DNA of 64,000 bases. Source: Circinella minor. Its lineage: Eukaryota; Mucoromycota; Mucoromycetes; Mucorales; Lichtheimiaceae. The stretch spans positions 1-64,000 of the forward strand of contig JAEPRB010000034.1 of the NCBI GenBank assembly GCA_016758965.1. Reading direction: 5' to 3'. Positions 12,034-24,790 of the stretch are shown here, piece by piece; position 1 is the stretch's first letter; every line of letters starts with the position of its first letter. The notes under the pieces were generated by a model. It was not told the origin of the DNA. It was given only the letters and a program-made list of their open reading frames with translations, and ran no database searches. A program made the position numbers and the translations under genes.

Positions 12034-15000
12034 GGAATCATTGGCTAATGGTATTTGGGAAGATGAAGATGCTCGTAAATTTTATGAAGATTTACCTGAT
12101 TTAAATGTTCTTGTTCCTGGTGTTTTCCTTGAATCCAATCCTCCAAAAAGAACAACAGATGGTGATGATGATGCACAAAATGAAAATACATCAGAAGAAA
12201 AAACAATTGAAGAGAAAAAAGAAGAATCGAATACTGAAAATAAAATGGATAAAGTCGAAAAGAAAGGAGATGAACAAGAGAAAGAAACAACAGGAGATGA
12301 AGAAACAGGAGATGAAGATGTGGATGCTTCTGATCTTGTAGATCAAGCACTCAAGTAAGACTTGTTAATATATATATATATATTGAGACATGGTTTACTA
12401 ATTTTACTATATATTTCATTATTAGTACTGATAAAGACGAAGAAGGTACTGCTAATTCAATGCCTTCACAACTTGCTCAATTGGATGGATTAATTGCTCG
12501 TTTACCTACACTTGGAAATCGTGATTTAATTGATAGTGCTGCTGTTGAATTTTGTTATATGAATTCAAAAAATGCAAGAAAAAGATTAGTAAAAGTAAGA
12601 AAAATAACAAAGGAAAAAGGAAAATGTTTATTATTATTATTTATGCTAAATGAAAATTTTAATGCTGTGTAACCCTCCCTACTTTTTTATTATTATTATT
12701 ATTAGGCATTATTGAATGTACCTAGACAACGTGTGGATTTATTACCTTATTATTCTCGTTTAATTGCTATTCTTAGTCAATACTATCCAGATATTAGTGA
12801 AACAGTTCTTGCAGCTGTAAGTTTTATTATTATTATTATTTGATTCATCAATAGATCAAATTAATTAACCCTATTTGTTATTTTAGCTTGACCATGAATT
12901 CAAAGGTTTACAAAAAAAGAAAACACAAGATCTTTTGGAATCTAGAGTAAAAGTTAGTAAATTTAAATATTCTTTTTGATAACAATGATAATGATAGGTT
13001 GTGATTACTAACAATGAACATTTAGAATATTCGTTTATTATCTGAATTAACCAAATTCCAAGTAGTACCTGCTCATACTATTTTTCATGTCTTTAAAATT
13101 GCATTGGATGATTTTACTCATCAAAATATTGATATTGTATGCAATTTACTTGAAACATGTGGTCGATACCTTCTCAAATCTACTGAAACAAGTGTTCGCA
13201 TGAATAATATGGTAAAACGAAAATGAGAAAAGGCAAAAAAAATAAAAAATATTTAACTGTTTTTTTTTTTATATCAAAATTTGACTTTACTAATATACTT
13301 GAATATATATATATATATATATATAGTTGGAAGTAGTAATGCGAAAAAAGAATGTTCAACATATGGATAATCGTCAAATGCTTATGATTGAAAATGCTTA
13401 TTATCAAGCCAATCCACCAGATCGTACAGCTATTGTTGAAAAAGAACGATCTCCTATGGAACTTTATGTTCGTAAACTTATTTATGGTGATCTTAACAAG
13501 AAATCATTGGATCGTATATTAAAACAATTACGTAAATTACATTGGAAAGATGAAAAGATTTTTAAAATGGTACTTAAAATCTTTCAAAAGGTGTGGAAAA
13601 TTAAGTATAGTAATATTCATTTGTTGGCGATTTTGGCAAGTGGATTACATCGTCATCATTCCGATTTTGGTGTACAATTGGTTGATAGTCTTATTGAAGA
13701 AATTCGTATTGGATTGGAGGTAAATATATATATATATATATGGGGGGAAAAAAGTGAATGGAATTACGATATAAGAATACATATGCTAAAATATAAATCA
13801 TTATAGCAAAATATTTTCAAACATAATCAAAGACGAATCGCTGTGGTCAAATACCTTGGTGAATTGTATAATTATAGATTAATTGACTCACCTTTAGTCT
13901 TTGATACCCTTTATACAATTGTAACATTGGGTCATGGTAATAATCATTTTAGTATTCAATATATGAATGAACTACATAGTGGTAATACTCTTCTTCTCAC
14001 TTTATGAAATAACTATGTATAAATTGTCTATTAGAATTCGGTCGTCCTGCACGTGAGCGATTCTGTCCTATGGATGCACCTAATGACTTTTTCCGTATTC
14101 GATTGTGTTGCACCTTATTAGATACATGCGGCATGTGTTTTGATCGTGGTAGTTCAAAACGTAAACTTGACTACTTTTTGACATTCTTTCAAATGTATAT
14201 TTTCACAAAAGCCAAACCTCCCATGGATGTTGATTTTATGGTCAGTGATACATTGGAAATGTTACGACCTCAAATGCATATATTTGCATCTTATGAAGAA
14301 GCCAATGAAGCTGTTGATCGTATGTTATTAGAACAATTACAATCTGTTCAAGGTCCCGATGGTAAAGTACAAGAAGGAGGATTTGAAGAAAGTGAAGAAG
14401 AATCAACAAGTGATGAAGCAGATGATGACGATCATTTAGAAGATGCTGATAAAGATGAAGAGGAAGTAGATAATACTGAAGAGGTAAGAATAATTGAATG
14501 ACAGAAGGAAGAGGTCCCCCGCACTGTCCGACACCTGTTATTTTTTTTTTGTTGTTGATTAAGTGAGTAACACAAATAATAATAATAACCGCCTTATCAA
14601 CCTCCCCCCCCCCCAATTTCTTTTCTATTTATTTATTCAGATTACACAAGAAGGTGTTGATGATGGAGAAGAAGAAGAAGATGTTGTTGTACTAAAAACA
14701 AAACAAGATCAAGTATCAAAGGAAGAAGATGATGAGTTTGAACGCGAATTTAGTCGTATGATGAATGAAAGTATGGAATCAAGAAAGTTTGAAAAGAAAT
14801 CTGCTGTTTTAGATGTTCCTATTCCAATGAACCTTCGTGGTGCACAAGGTAAGCAAAACAGAAAACAAAAAACCTGCTTTTTTTTTAAAAAATCCAAATT
14901 GCTGGGAAGTTTGTGTATTTTTTTTTTTTTTTTTTTTTACTAAACTGTCAAAATATAAATAATAATTTTTAGATCGTCGTACTGCCACAGCACAAGAAAA

Positions 15001-15664
15001 GGATAATCATCAACAAGATAAAATGTCATTTACATTATTGACAAAGAAGGGTAATCGACAACAGGTAAATGATACCCAATCAAGCAAGGAAAAAAAATTG
15101 CATGATTCTTTTTTTTTCTTGATTTTTATGTATAAGATCGACATGTATAAGATGGCATGACAATAATAATAATAATAATAGTAACGATGATGATATACTA
15201 ACATGTAGAAAATAATAATATTTTTAATTACCTATTTAGACTCGTACAATGGAAGTACCATCCGATTCTATTTTGGCAGTTAGTACACGTACAAAGCAAG
15301 AAGCTGAACGTGAAGAACAACAGCAACTTAAAAAATTAGTTTTGAATTATGAGGAACGAGAAGAAGCAGCTGCGCGTCAAGGTATTTTTTTGATTTTAAC
15401 GTTAAAAGGAAGTTGTCAAGGTGATTTGTAACTAAGCAAATAAATATGTAATTTTTCTATTTTTAGCTGCAAAAGAAGAACGTGCACGACAACGAGGTGG
15501 ATTCCGCGGTAGACGTGTACTTCATATTGGTGGTGGAGGTGGTGGCGCTTATTCTGGAAGGTAAAAAAAATAAAATAAAATAATTGATCATAATAATAAA
15601 GGATTCTAACCTTGCAAATAATAATAATAATAATAATAATATCTGTATTAGGGATAGAAAATGA
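10171..15664 (+). CDS. UPF2: UPF2/NMD2 nonsense-mediated mRNA decay factor (18 exons)
   Basis: UPF2 bridges UPF1 and UPF3 in the NMD surveillance complex. Coding exons: 10171-10228, 10330-10544, 10793-11179, 11324-11724, 11837-11945, 12035-12354, 12426-12594, 12706-12816, 12887-12952, 13026-13211, 13327-13719, 13807-13981, 14035-14483, 14641-14848, 14973-15064, 15240-15381, 15467-15560, 15652-15664. All join in frame to 1195 residues, close to fungal UPF2 size. Three MIF4G-type regions are visible at roughly 20-250, 515-690 and 700-930. Diagnostic strings are NIKKNTTFIKK, WEDEDARKFYEDLPDL, LDTCGMCFDRGSSKRKLDYF and SDTLELRP-like SDTLEMLRP. An acidic tract (about 960-1040) precedes the UPF1-binding C-terminus (FTLLTKKGNRQQ, then LAVSTRTKQEAEREE). 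The protein ends in a Gly/Arg stretch. The last exon is only 13 nt. Intron 2 contains a GT microsatellite. No defect was seen. Confidence 0.93.
10660..10685. repeat. (GT)n microsatellite within UPF2 intron 2
   Basis: About 26 bp of GT dinucleotides inside the 10545-10792 intron of UPF2. It is non-coding. Confidence 0.9.
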
Positions 15665-16140
15665 TTATAAAACATACACAAAAGTTTTTTTTTAAAAAAA
15701 GAAAAACACAGTGTTTGCTGTCAAGATCTTATCATTACATAACAATTAATGGAGGAATGGGGGAGAAAAAAAAGTTTGTTTTTTTTTTTGACATAACAAT
15801 CAACTTATCAATCATCATCCCCCCCTTTTTTTTTCTCTCTCAAAATTTCCATTCAATATCCACCACACAGTATACACATCATCCTCAAATTTTCTTTGTT
15901 TATGAGATGCAATCAAAAAAAAAAAAGATTTTTTTTTTTCGCTGTCGAAAATGAGGTGGTGTTAGAAGAAATTCAAAAGGATTGAATATTTAAATCATAA
16001 TAATCATAATAAAAAATAATATTCTTTTTTTTTTTTTTTTTTTACCTCTTTAAATATGTGTGTGTTTGTGGCGGTAATTATTATTATCCGACCAGCCGAA
16101 CCTGTAACTTAAAAATTTTTTTTTGCATAACAAAACTTTT

Positions 16141-16171
<31 letters not shown>

Positions 16172-16189
16172 GACATTTCAAATTTCATA
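15665..16189. other. UPF2-to-La intergenic region
   Basis: AT-rich with many T tracts. It is probably UPF2 3' UTR followed by the La promoter, with a roughly 30-nt T tract ending about 20 nt before the La start codon. I see no gene. Confidence 0.6.
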
Positions 16190-17584
16190 ATGTCGTCCGA
16201 AGAAACAGTTTTACAAGAATTAAAAAATATTTATCACCCAGATCACCTTAAAAAGAATGCTTTTTTTCGTGAAATGTTAGAACAAGATCCTGAACGATGT
16301 AAATTTCTTTTTTTTTTTAACTATTTTGTTTAAACTTTTATAAACATAATTTTTTTTTTGACATAATTCTTTTTTTTTTTTTATATAGGGATCAGTTTAA
16401 AAAAAATTTCAGTGATAAAACAAATAAAACCTCTTGTTGCTGGTGATCTTGAGTTATTAATTCGAGCTGCTGAAAGTTCTAATGGTGAATTTGAAGTAAA
16501 TGAACAAAAGACTAAACTTCGTTGTACAAAAGAACCTGAAAAAGAACCTGAATTAAAGGAAGATGGTACTCCAGTAGCAACTGCAGAACAAGTAGAAAAA
16601 TTCGGGGACCACATTTTATCAGTCAATCGAAAATCTATTTATGCTGTAAGTTGTTATCAGATTAATTATCCAATATATAGATATATGCATATTGATTATT
16701 TTAAATGTAATACGTTTGATGTTTATCCATATATAGAAAGGTTTTCCAGTAGATCCAGAACCAAGTCGTAAAGAATTAACTAGTTTGTTTACACCTTATG
16801 GACGTGTCATGCATATTAAATATCGTCGTGATGATCAAAAGAAATTTAAGGGTAGTATTTTTGTTGAATTTGAAAATGAACAAGTAGCTCAAGAAGTTGT
16901 TACCAAGGATCCTACTTTTAATAAAAAGGAATTATTAGTCATGTTAAAGTATGTTGTTCATATAATGTTGTCATAGTAATATTAGTTGTCATGGTAACAT
17001 ATACTCACACGCATATATTTATTTATTTATATATGTATATAGGAGCGAGTATGTTGAAATGAAAGCTAAAGAAAAATTTGCCGATCAATCATTTGAACAC
17101 AGAGATATTGCACATGGTGGTATGGCTTATGTAGAATATGAAGGTGCCGGTGAAATGAAACCCGAAGCAATCAAAGACTTGATTAAGAGTAAACTAGGCA
17201 TTACTGTTGTTCACGTGTACCAAAAAAGAAAAGAAGACCAAGGCAAAGGGGTGGCGCAATTGGAAAATGTTTGGGTTGAGGACTTTTTATCGAAATTGGG
17301 TGAAGAAAATAAATTGGAAGATTTGACTTTTAAGGCTGCAGATGGTAAATAATACATGATTGTTATATATACTAATTTATAACTAACAAATTATTTTATA
17401 TATGTATATATATTATGAAGATGAATCTCGAGGTGCATGTATGGATGATAAATCAAAGTTCTTTAAAATGTTAAAAGAAAGACGACGCGGTGGTGGTGGA
17501 CGCGGTGGACGCGGTGGACGTGGTGGAAGAGGTCGTTCAAAACATGATTCTGATCAACCAAGAAAGAAACAAAAGACTGATTAA
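16190..17584 (+). CDS. LHP1: La-type RNA-binding protein (La motif, RRM, RGG tail)
   Basis: La proteins bind 3' UUU-OH ends of RNA polymerase III transcripts in the nucleus and chaperone pre-tRNA folding. Exons 16190-16298, 16389-16645, 16737-16948, 17043-17344 and 17421-17584 join in frame to 347 residues. Residues 1-95 align as a winged-helix La motif. However, its first helix reads NIYHPDHLKKNAFF rather than the usual Q-x-x-YYF-x-D-x-NL-x-x-D-x-FL. RRM1 follows, with RNP2 IYAKGF (about 119-125) and RNP1 KGSIFVEF (160-167). A second RRM-like module spans about 215-293 (GMAYVEYEGAGE). The C-terminus (314-347) is a Gly/Arg repeat tail followed by a basic KKQKTD nuclear-localisation-like end. 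The last acceptor is an unusual GAAG. Overall order and RRM1 match La. The diverged La motif could mean altered RNA-end recognition, or it could be a La-related protein. Confidence 0.83.
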
Positions 17585-19071
17585 AAATAAAATAAAATAA
17601 AAACTTATATCTTACCACTGTATTAATATCATTATTAACAAAAACAACTTCTTTTTTTTTATTGGTTTGGACTAAACTGAAAATAATACACATGGTTCTG
17701 TGTTACTTTTTAAATTTTTAATTGTCGTACAATGGCGTAGGTCTTTATTATTATTATTCCCCCTCCCTTTTTTTTTTTTTTATTTGATTAAAAAAAGGTT
17801 TTTTCCCCTGATAATTTTGTACGATGCTACACAACAAGGGCCCTCTCATCCCCCAAAAAAACAAAATTAGACGTGTGTGTACTCCCTCTTTTTTTTATTT
17901 TCTTTCTTTCTTTTTATATTCTTTTTGTTTCGGGGTTGAGGAAATAAATAAAAAAAGAAAATATTATTTCTAATTGGGGGGGTTAGAGGTTGAGAAGGAA
18001 CGACCTGTGAGAAGAGATTTGTTTACTTTGTCTAGTTCCTTTGGGTGAAATGTTAACTAATCAAGTCAGTTCAATTGACTTGATAATTCCCAAATAAATA
18101 ATATTGTCCTTTTTTTTTTTTTTTGTTTACCTTACCTGTGTGTATGAGCGAACGAGAGAGAAAAAAGTGTTAAAAGTAATTATAAACAAGGAAAGATCCA
18201 TGCATAAACTTTAAAAGGGGTGATGATCATAAAATTTGGTTATTTGTTGTTTATTTACACAAAGAGATTGTCTAAAAGATAATTAATGTGGACCAAATAA
18301 AAACTCAAAAATATTTTAAAAAACAAAATTGATTTAGTTGAAACTGGTTTTTTTTTTTTTTTTTTTTTTTTTGCCACTGGCAAAATAAAAATAGAAAATT
18401 GCATTTCATGTTTATATATATATAATATGTAATTGTGTATGTTTGTATGTGTAAATATGAAGTAATAAAGGCAAAAAATAAAATAAAATAAAAAAAACTA
18501 ATAAAAATAAGCAAAAGAAAAACAGTAATATAAATATAATATCTAAATGTATGTGTTATGTGTGTGTGATGAAACATAATGAAGAAAAAGAAAATAACAA
18601 AAAAAAAAAAAGGGGGGTGTGGGGATAGTGGCATAAAGAGCACTTGAGAAGCTAATAATTTGTAGTGTGGTATATTGAGAACAACAAAAAAGTAGCAATA
18701 TTATACATGAATTACAAAAAAAAAAAGGAAAAAAAATAAATAAATAAATACAAATAAAAAAAAAAAGAAGCAGACTTGAAGGCGAGTTTTTTGATCTTTT
18801 CTCATAGCAAAATAAATAAAAAAGAGTCGGCCAGGGCATAAAAGCATGTAAAATGTGTGTGTGTGTGTGTATATGTGTTTGTGTGTGAGTGATAATGCGT
18901 ATGAATTCTTGTTTAAAAAAAAAAAAGTGAATATGTTCTTGTAAGTTTTTTTTTGTCTGTGTGCTCGTGTTTTGCTGTTAATTGTTGTTTGGCGTAAAAA
19001 AATAAAAAATAAAAAAACGTATGTATTGATGATATAAATGCTGTTCCATGATTTAAAGTAAAACAATTTGC
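17585..19071. other. convergent intergenic region between La and the C2H2 gene
   Basis: The 3' ends of a plus-strand and a minus-strand gene face each other here. It contains A/T tracts, TG-rich stretches near 18850-18890 and TAAA-type simple repeats near 18480 and 18740. Open frames on the minus strand (18305-19066) are translations of these repeats. Nothing coding is supported. Confidence 0.6.
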
Positions 19072-20036
19072 TTAACCAAAAGTGCTGACAATATGAGCAA
19101 GTTGCAATAAATCATTACCAGTAGAAGGTTTTTCATCACCAGAAGTAGGAGGTTGAATAGGTGGAAGAAATGTAGCTGATGAAGGTGGAGGTGAAGCAAA
19201 AGATGAATTTGTTGATGAACATGACGAACTAGATGAAGCACGACGAGGTCGGTTCACAATTCGTGATGATGGTAAAGAGGATGGTTCCATAGGTCGAGGT
19301 TTTGGCAAAATGACATGACTTGGTTGTTGCTGTTGATAATAATAGTGTGGTAAAGGTGGTGAAGGATAATGATGAGGATGAGGTTGATGATTGTAATAAT
19401 AAGGACGAGAATAAGGATCGGTCATAGAAGTAGTAGAAGTAGTAGGGGATGGATAAGTCATGCTACATTGAGGTCTGGTCATCAATGGATGCAAAGTAGT
19501 TGATTGCGTATCTGAATAAATGTGTGCATGAGAATGAAGTTGTGGACCGTGTGAGGGATAAGGTTGTTGTTGGTGTTGTCTTTGTAACTTGGATTGTTGA
19601 TGGTGACGTCTTGACTTGGGAGACATATGAGTACGATAATGTTGCATCATATTGTCTTGACGTGAGAAACGAGAAGGACATCCAGGATATAAACAATGAA
19701 AGTTCTTTTCACCAGTGTGAATACGATTATGTCGAGCCAAATGACCACTGTTTAATATTAAATGTTAATTATTTTTGTCTTTCTAATAATCGATTAGAAA
19801 AAAATAATAAAAAAAAAAAATTACCTAGTGGTGAAGCTTTTATTACAACCCGGTTCAGTACAATGATATCGACGACGTCCGCCATTTGGGGTAACTGTAG
19901 TACTAGTGGTAGTTTGTTTTTGTTTCTGTTGTTGTGGTGATGGTGATTGAGATGGTTGATCATTTAATAAACTGATTTTTCTTCCACAAGCATCCTTAAT
20001 GGACAAGGCTGTTGGTTCATAAGATAATTGCACCAT
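19072..20036 (-). CDS. NRG1: NRG1/NRG2-like C2H2 zinc-finger transcriptional repressor
   Basis: Yeast and Candida Nrg1-type repressors recruit Tup1-Ssn6 and control glucose, stress and filamentation genes. Minus-strand exons 19825-20036 and 19072-19747 join through a 77-nt intron, giving 295 residues. The intron splits the serine codon inside finger 1. Two C2H2 fingers with C-x4-C spacing are complete: C59, C64, H77, H81 and C89, C94, H107, H111. The text FTTSGHLARHNRIHTGEKN, then SRFSRQDNMMQHYRTH, is the specific NRG signature rather than generic C2H2 sequence. The N-terminus has a Q/T-rich stretch. The long C-terminus is H/Y/P/Q/S-rich and probably disordered, ending in an L-Q-L-A-H-I-V-S-T-F-G tail. 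In yeast the fingers lie near the C-terminus, whereas here they are near the N-terminus, so orthology is likely only at family level. Confidence 0.85.
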
Positions 20037-23000
20037 TGTTTATTTTATTTTTTAATTTCAAAAGTATATATAAAAAAAAAAGATAAGCAGTAAAGAAAAG
20101 TAAAGAAAAGTCTTTAATAAAAAAAGAAAGAAGAAAAACAAAAAAAAAAAAAGAGAAATGTAATGCGGGTTTATATATAAATTATCAAAGTCGAATTAAG
20201 ACTAAGGATATATTTGGCAAGTTTGATTTCTGGGTCCTGCGTGTGTAATGTTTGTTCATATAAAAAAAAATAGTAGATTTTTTTATATTTTATTGCAAAT
20301 CCCCTTATAATATAAAATAAACACAAGTATCGTTAGGTTATAAGCGCACTGATGCAAAACTGGAACGGGCCGACAAAAAAGTGGAAGAGGAAAACGTGGT
20401 TGCCATGCCATGCATTTAGCCCTGCATTACTATAAGGGAAGAAAACGTGGCCATGTTGAAAGAAAGCTAGAACGTGGTTGTTTTTATATTATTATATTGT
20501 GCTTATTTTTATAACTCACACATCATTGAAACAATAACCGCGCGCAAATAAGGAAGTAAAATTTCACAATAAAGATCTTCTTGAAAAAAAAAAAACAATC
20601 GTTTCTATAAATGATTATTTGTGAACCCAGGGTTGGGTTCTTCTTTTGATCATAAGCCGAAATCTCCGCCTTTTTGTTCCTAAAAAAAAAAGAGGCCCTT
20701 TTTGTTCCTAAAAAAAAAAGAGGCCCTTTTTGTTATTAACCAAGCAAATCCCCCACATTATACATAACACCACATTATTATCATCATGTCGTTGTTACAA
20801 AAAAAAAAAGGTACTTCAAATATTGCGTTGATGTGTATTGTGTTACTTAGTTACGCACATTATACTAATAAAATGTTGACGTTCAATTGTCGTTCTTTTT
20901 TCCACCATACCCCCAATTTACTTTGTCTTCCCCCCCAACATATTATACATATTAATTTTTGCTATTGCGATGATGGTAATAATATTAATATGAACGTTAC
21001 CTATCTTTTAATAATAAAAATATAAATGCTAAAACGAGTTAGTGATTAAAAAATGTATTTTGTTTGGTTATTCTAAAAATGTGCTTTTTTTTGTAACCAT
21101 TTCTTTTTTTTTTTTTTTTACCCCACGGATTAAATCGTGAAGTAGATTTGAAAGCGATCACATTGTTTATTAAAAAAAAAAAAGGTGGCGTGTCTTGTTT
21201 TTGTCTGAGTGTGGGTAGTACGAGCGATGGATGATGGAAAAAAAAAAGAGGACGCGTCAGGGTTTGTTGTTATTTCTTGTTATACAATAAAGGTTAATGA
21301 ATAAAAATGCGATAAGGTCCCTTTTTTGATTTTCAATAACAAAAAAAAACAGAACAGACAAAGAGAAGAACCAATTGGGTGGCAATTGGGGGGTTATAGT
21401 TGACAAACAAGCTTTTCTTGATTTTTCTTCTTTTTTACCCTTTTGTGAATGATTTTTTTTTCCAACCCCTTGAATCGTTTTCGGGGTAAATTATGATCCT
21501 ATGACTACAAATAATCAGAAAAAAAAAGACAACAATGGCTATTAAATAATTGATCTAGATTTTATAATAATAGACAACAAGTTATTTAAGATAAAAATAT
21601 ATTATACTTTGTAAAGAATGTCGAAATATCAGAAATTAAGGAGATTTTTTAAAAAAAGAAGGGGGGGAGTGGAGGAGCTTGTTTATAAGGAGTTCTATAA
21701 AGAGGGTTTTTTTTTCCAACAAGTCTAATTCTTCTTTTCTCCCTCACCTCTTCTCTTATTCACTCCTACCTCCTGTATAGCACGCGAGTGAAACCCCCCC
21801 CCTTACTTTATTCAAATTCCTTTATAGATTTTTATAAAGCGCGTAAACCTTCTTTGTATAAAAAGAAATTGACTCGTGGACTCATGATCACAGAAACAGG
21901 GCTTATTGGAAATAATAAATAATATAATTCAAGTTGATCGACACAATGAACATATTTACCCATCAGGTTTAACTCCGAATATGGTGATGGTTCCGTGATC
22001 GACATTTTTTTTTTTCAATTGTTTGTTTCGGATAAATTCCCCTTTTCATAATTCTAATAAGTGCTTCTAAAAAGGATATATTTAGATATATTCTTTTTTT
22101 TTTGTGTAAGGTGATACGATTTCAAAAATAGCAAGAACGAAATCTTCGAACATTTCTTTTAAACACCAATGGATTGGTTTCTGTCTTGTCAACGGGTCAT
22201 AATAATAATTCTTTCTCCCCCTTCCTCCTCCTTCTTCTTCTGTTCCACATCTACCTTTTTTTTCTAACCTCCCCCTTTTATATATATAACTTGTTACCAC
22301 GTTTCGGTAAATCGTTTTTACTTTTATTGGTTCAAGATGGACACGACCGAAAACTTAAAGGAGTTATGTGTATGCGTTACACCTCTATCTCTTTTTTTTT
22401 TTTTTTACATAAAATTACATAAATCTATAGAAGTAAATAAAAACATTATCAGAAAAAAAAAACATTGTATTACCATTATTATTTAGTATTATAATTAAAG
22501 TTTATACCACGTTTTCGAACTTTTTAACTCTTGAACCCCTTTTTTTTAAGTTGTTTGTTGATGGGGTTGTTACCCTTAAAAACTAGTATGTAACTCCTAC
22601 TTTGATGGAACCCCTTCCCTTTTTTTTTTCCACTCTCGTGTATTCCTTTTTTTTTTTTTTCGTTATTTTCAAAAAGTAGTTTATATTTAAAGAAAAGCAT
22701 ATTATAACTATATATAAAGAGGTAGTGAAAAAAGTGAAAAAAAAGGGGGTTCAAAAAAAAAAGTTTTTTTTTTTTTTATTTGGTTAAAAATTGTGCACAG
22801 ACATTCTTTTTTGTGGTCTTATTATAAGAAGAAAGTATTAGATTAATAGTTAATAAAATTATTTTCTCTTTTTTCTTTTTTTTTCCCTCGCATCTTCCTA
22901 ATAGAGAAAAGATTGTTCATAAAGAGTCAAATAGGATGGTACTCATATCTTTCAAATTAACAATTCAAAGTTTTAAATATTTTCATATGAGTATATATAT

Positions 23001-24177
23001 GTATAGTGAAAAATATAGTATTTATGTGTGTCAAACTGATTATTATTTTCATGGAGATAGAGAGGTTGAGAAGAATCTTTATTACTGTGCATTTTTTATG
23101 CCGTAATAATAAATTTTGAGAAATAGACGAGAGTGTGTGATAACATTATTGATTAAATTATAGACATGGAAATTTAATTCTATGTGGTCTACCGAAATTT
23201 ATCTATTATTTTGTTTTGGACAATCAATGGTATCTTTGTTATTACATTACGTATTATGATTATCATGAAAGGTAAAGCGTGTTAGAAATGATTAAATTTA
23301 ATTATCGTCACAGCCTGAAACATCAACATTAGATACTTTTTTATTTTGATGAATGTGATTGTATGTATATAATATTATAATTTACAATGTTTGATGTTAA
23401 TTTACTGATGCTGATGCATTTGTTGTTTGTTCTTTTTGTCTTTTATGTAAATATAAACAATGCATTTTTTGTGATACCATTCAAAACTTGCTTATATTTT
23501 TGGGGGACGGATTGAGAAATATACAAAGAGAGAGAGAGAGAAAGAAAATAAACTGGAGAAAATATAAAAATTTATTATAACACATGTCATAGTGTAGTCA
23601 AACTACAATAGTAACATAAAAAAAAAGGGCTTCCCAGAATATTATACCTTCTTCCATAATATTACGTACTTTCAGAACAGCGCGCAAAAAAAAAAAAGGA
23701 TGTGCAAAACAAAAATCACTTTTTTTTTTATAACTCATCATCATTTTTGATTTTTTTGGTCGTTTACAAGTACCAAATAATTCAATTGCTCACGAGGAAC
23801 AAAATAACAAAAAAAAGGGGGGAAAACGTGATTCTATTTTATTTTTGGGCGCCACATAATATTGACTTACTAGGACCCCGTCAATAGAAATGTGTAAATA
23901 GCATTAATTACTATTGTAATATATAAAGATAAAAAGTGGATCTTAAACTAAATTTTAGAGTCGGGTCCAGTCCCTTGTTGTTAACTAAAGGGATTGTCGT
24001 CATGTCTACAAATAATAAATTCTGGTTACTATGATCAATTTTTTAATGCGTGTTTGCTACACCCTTTTTTTTTTTTTTTTTTTTGAAATGCCGCATAGAT
24101 AATTTGGAGCTCATAATGCGAGACAGTTAAAGAGAGTGGGCGTGTGTGATTATTCAAGTTGGGGAGGATTGTTGGGA
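20037..24177. other. gene-poor AT-rich region upstream of the C2H2 gene
   Basis: The left end is the presumed promoter of the minus-strand NRG1-like gene. I found a short exact tandem duplication (20671-20726), a pyrimidine-rich leader-like stretch (21700-21775), and many A/T and TA tracts. On the minus strand near 22100-22250 a short frame reads YYYDPLTRQKPIHWCLKEMF. It looks less random than its surroundings but has no clear extension. No gene is supported over 4 kb. Confidence 0.5.
20671..20726. repeat. two exact tandem copies of a 28-bp unit
   Basis: Copies 20671-20698 and 20699-20726 are identical: T5-GTTCC, an A10 run, then GAGGCCC. A third partial copy (TTTTTGTT) follows. It looks like recent slippage or unequal-exchange duplication. 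Confidence 0.9.
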
Positions 24178-24790
24178 GAATTCGTAAATCTTATTTAACA
24201 GCTATAATTATTTTATTTTGGTTGTGGCTAGTGTTCTTGTTCCCAATTTATAACCTTTTCTGACATGATGTACACCTACTTCATTATATCGCATGTTTAA
24301 AAGAAGGTTTTTGTTGTTAAGATAATGGAATTGTCAGATCTATAAAAAGTGACCTTAATAACTTGGTAATCAATAATAAAGCTGATTGTTATTAGTCCTT
24401 CTCTGTCTCTTTGTTTTTATTTTTATTATTATGTTTCTTCACATCTTCTTTGTTCTTGCTGTTTATTTCTCAATTAATACTCCTTTCTAATCAAAAGTCA
24501 CCACCTATTATACATATAAAAGGTGAAATATTTTTATAGCCGATCCTTTTACTATTGATTTATATATTTATATTTATATCTTAACAAATTACAGTCAAAG
24601 TAGTATTTATAAGGTAAAGATGATGGGTTAACTGTAACTTTATAGAATCATTATTACGTACACAGGTAAATAATCTGATTTTCTATATTGATCTATGTAA
24701 GATAACAAGTTACAACATGATGGACATATAGTTAATATCCTATGAAAAGTAGTTGGACCATTGTATTTTAACAAACATGCAAGAACTAGA
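24178..24790 (+). repeat. left arm of the long inverted repeat
   Basis: About 610 bp, ending near an A tract at 24800. It is the reverse complement, with mismatches, of 27455-27990. The clearest matching core is 24280-24700. Confidence 0.8.

Noticed and set aside
15200..15240. alternative acceptor at 15207 in UPF2 intron 15
   Set aside because: A branch-like TACTAAC precedes it, but using it shifts the frame. The acceptor at 15239 keeps the UPF2 reading frame.
18305..19066. overlapping minus-strand open frames downstream of the C2H2 gene
   Set aside because: Phe/Ile/Leu/His-rich translations of A-rich and CA-repeat DNA in a 3' UTR-like region.
20786..21025. 79-residue open frame starting MSLLQKKKG
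   Set aside because: No family features. It is broken by homopolymers and has no splice partners. The ATG follows a pyrimidine/AC-rich leader, so a tiny gene is not fully excluded.
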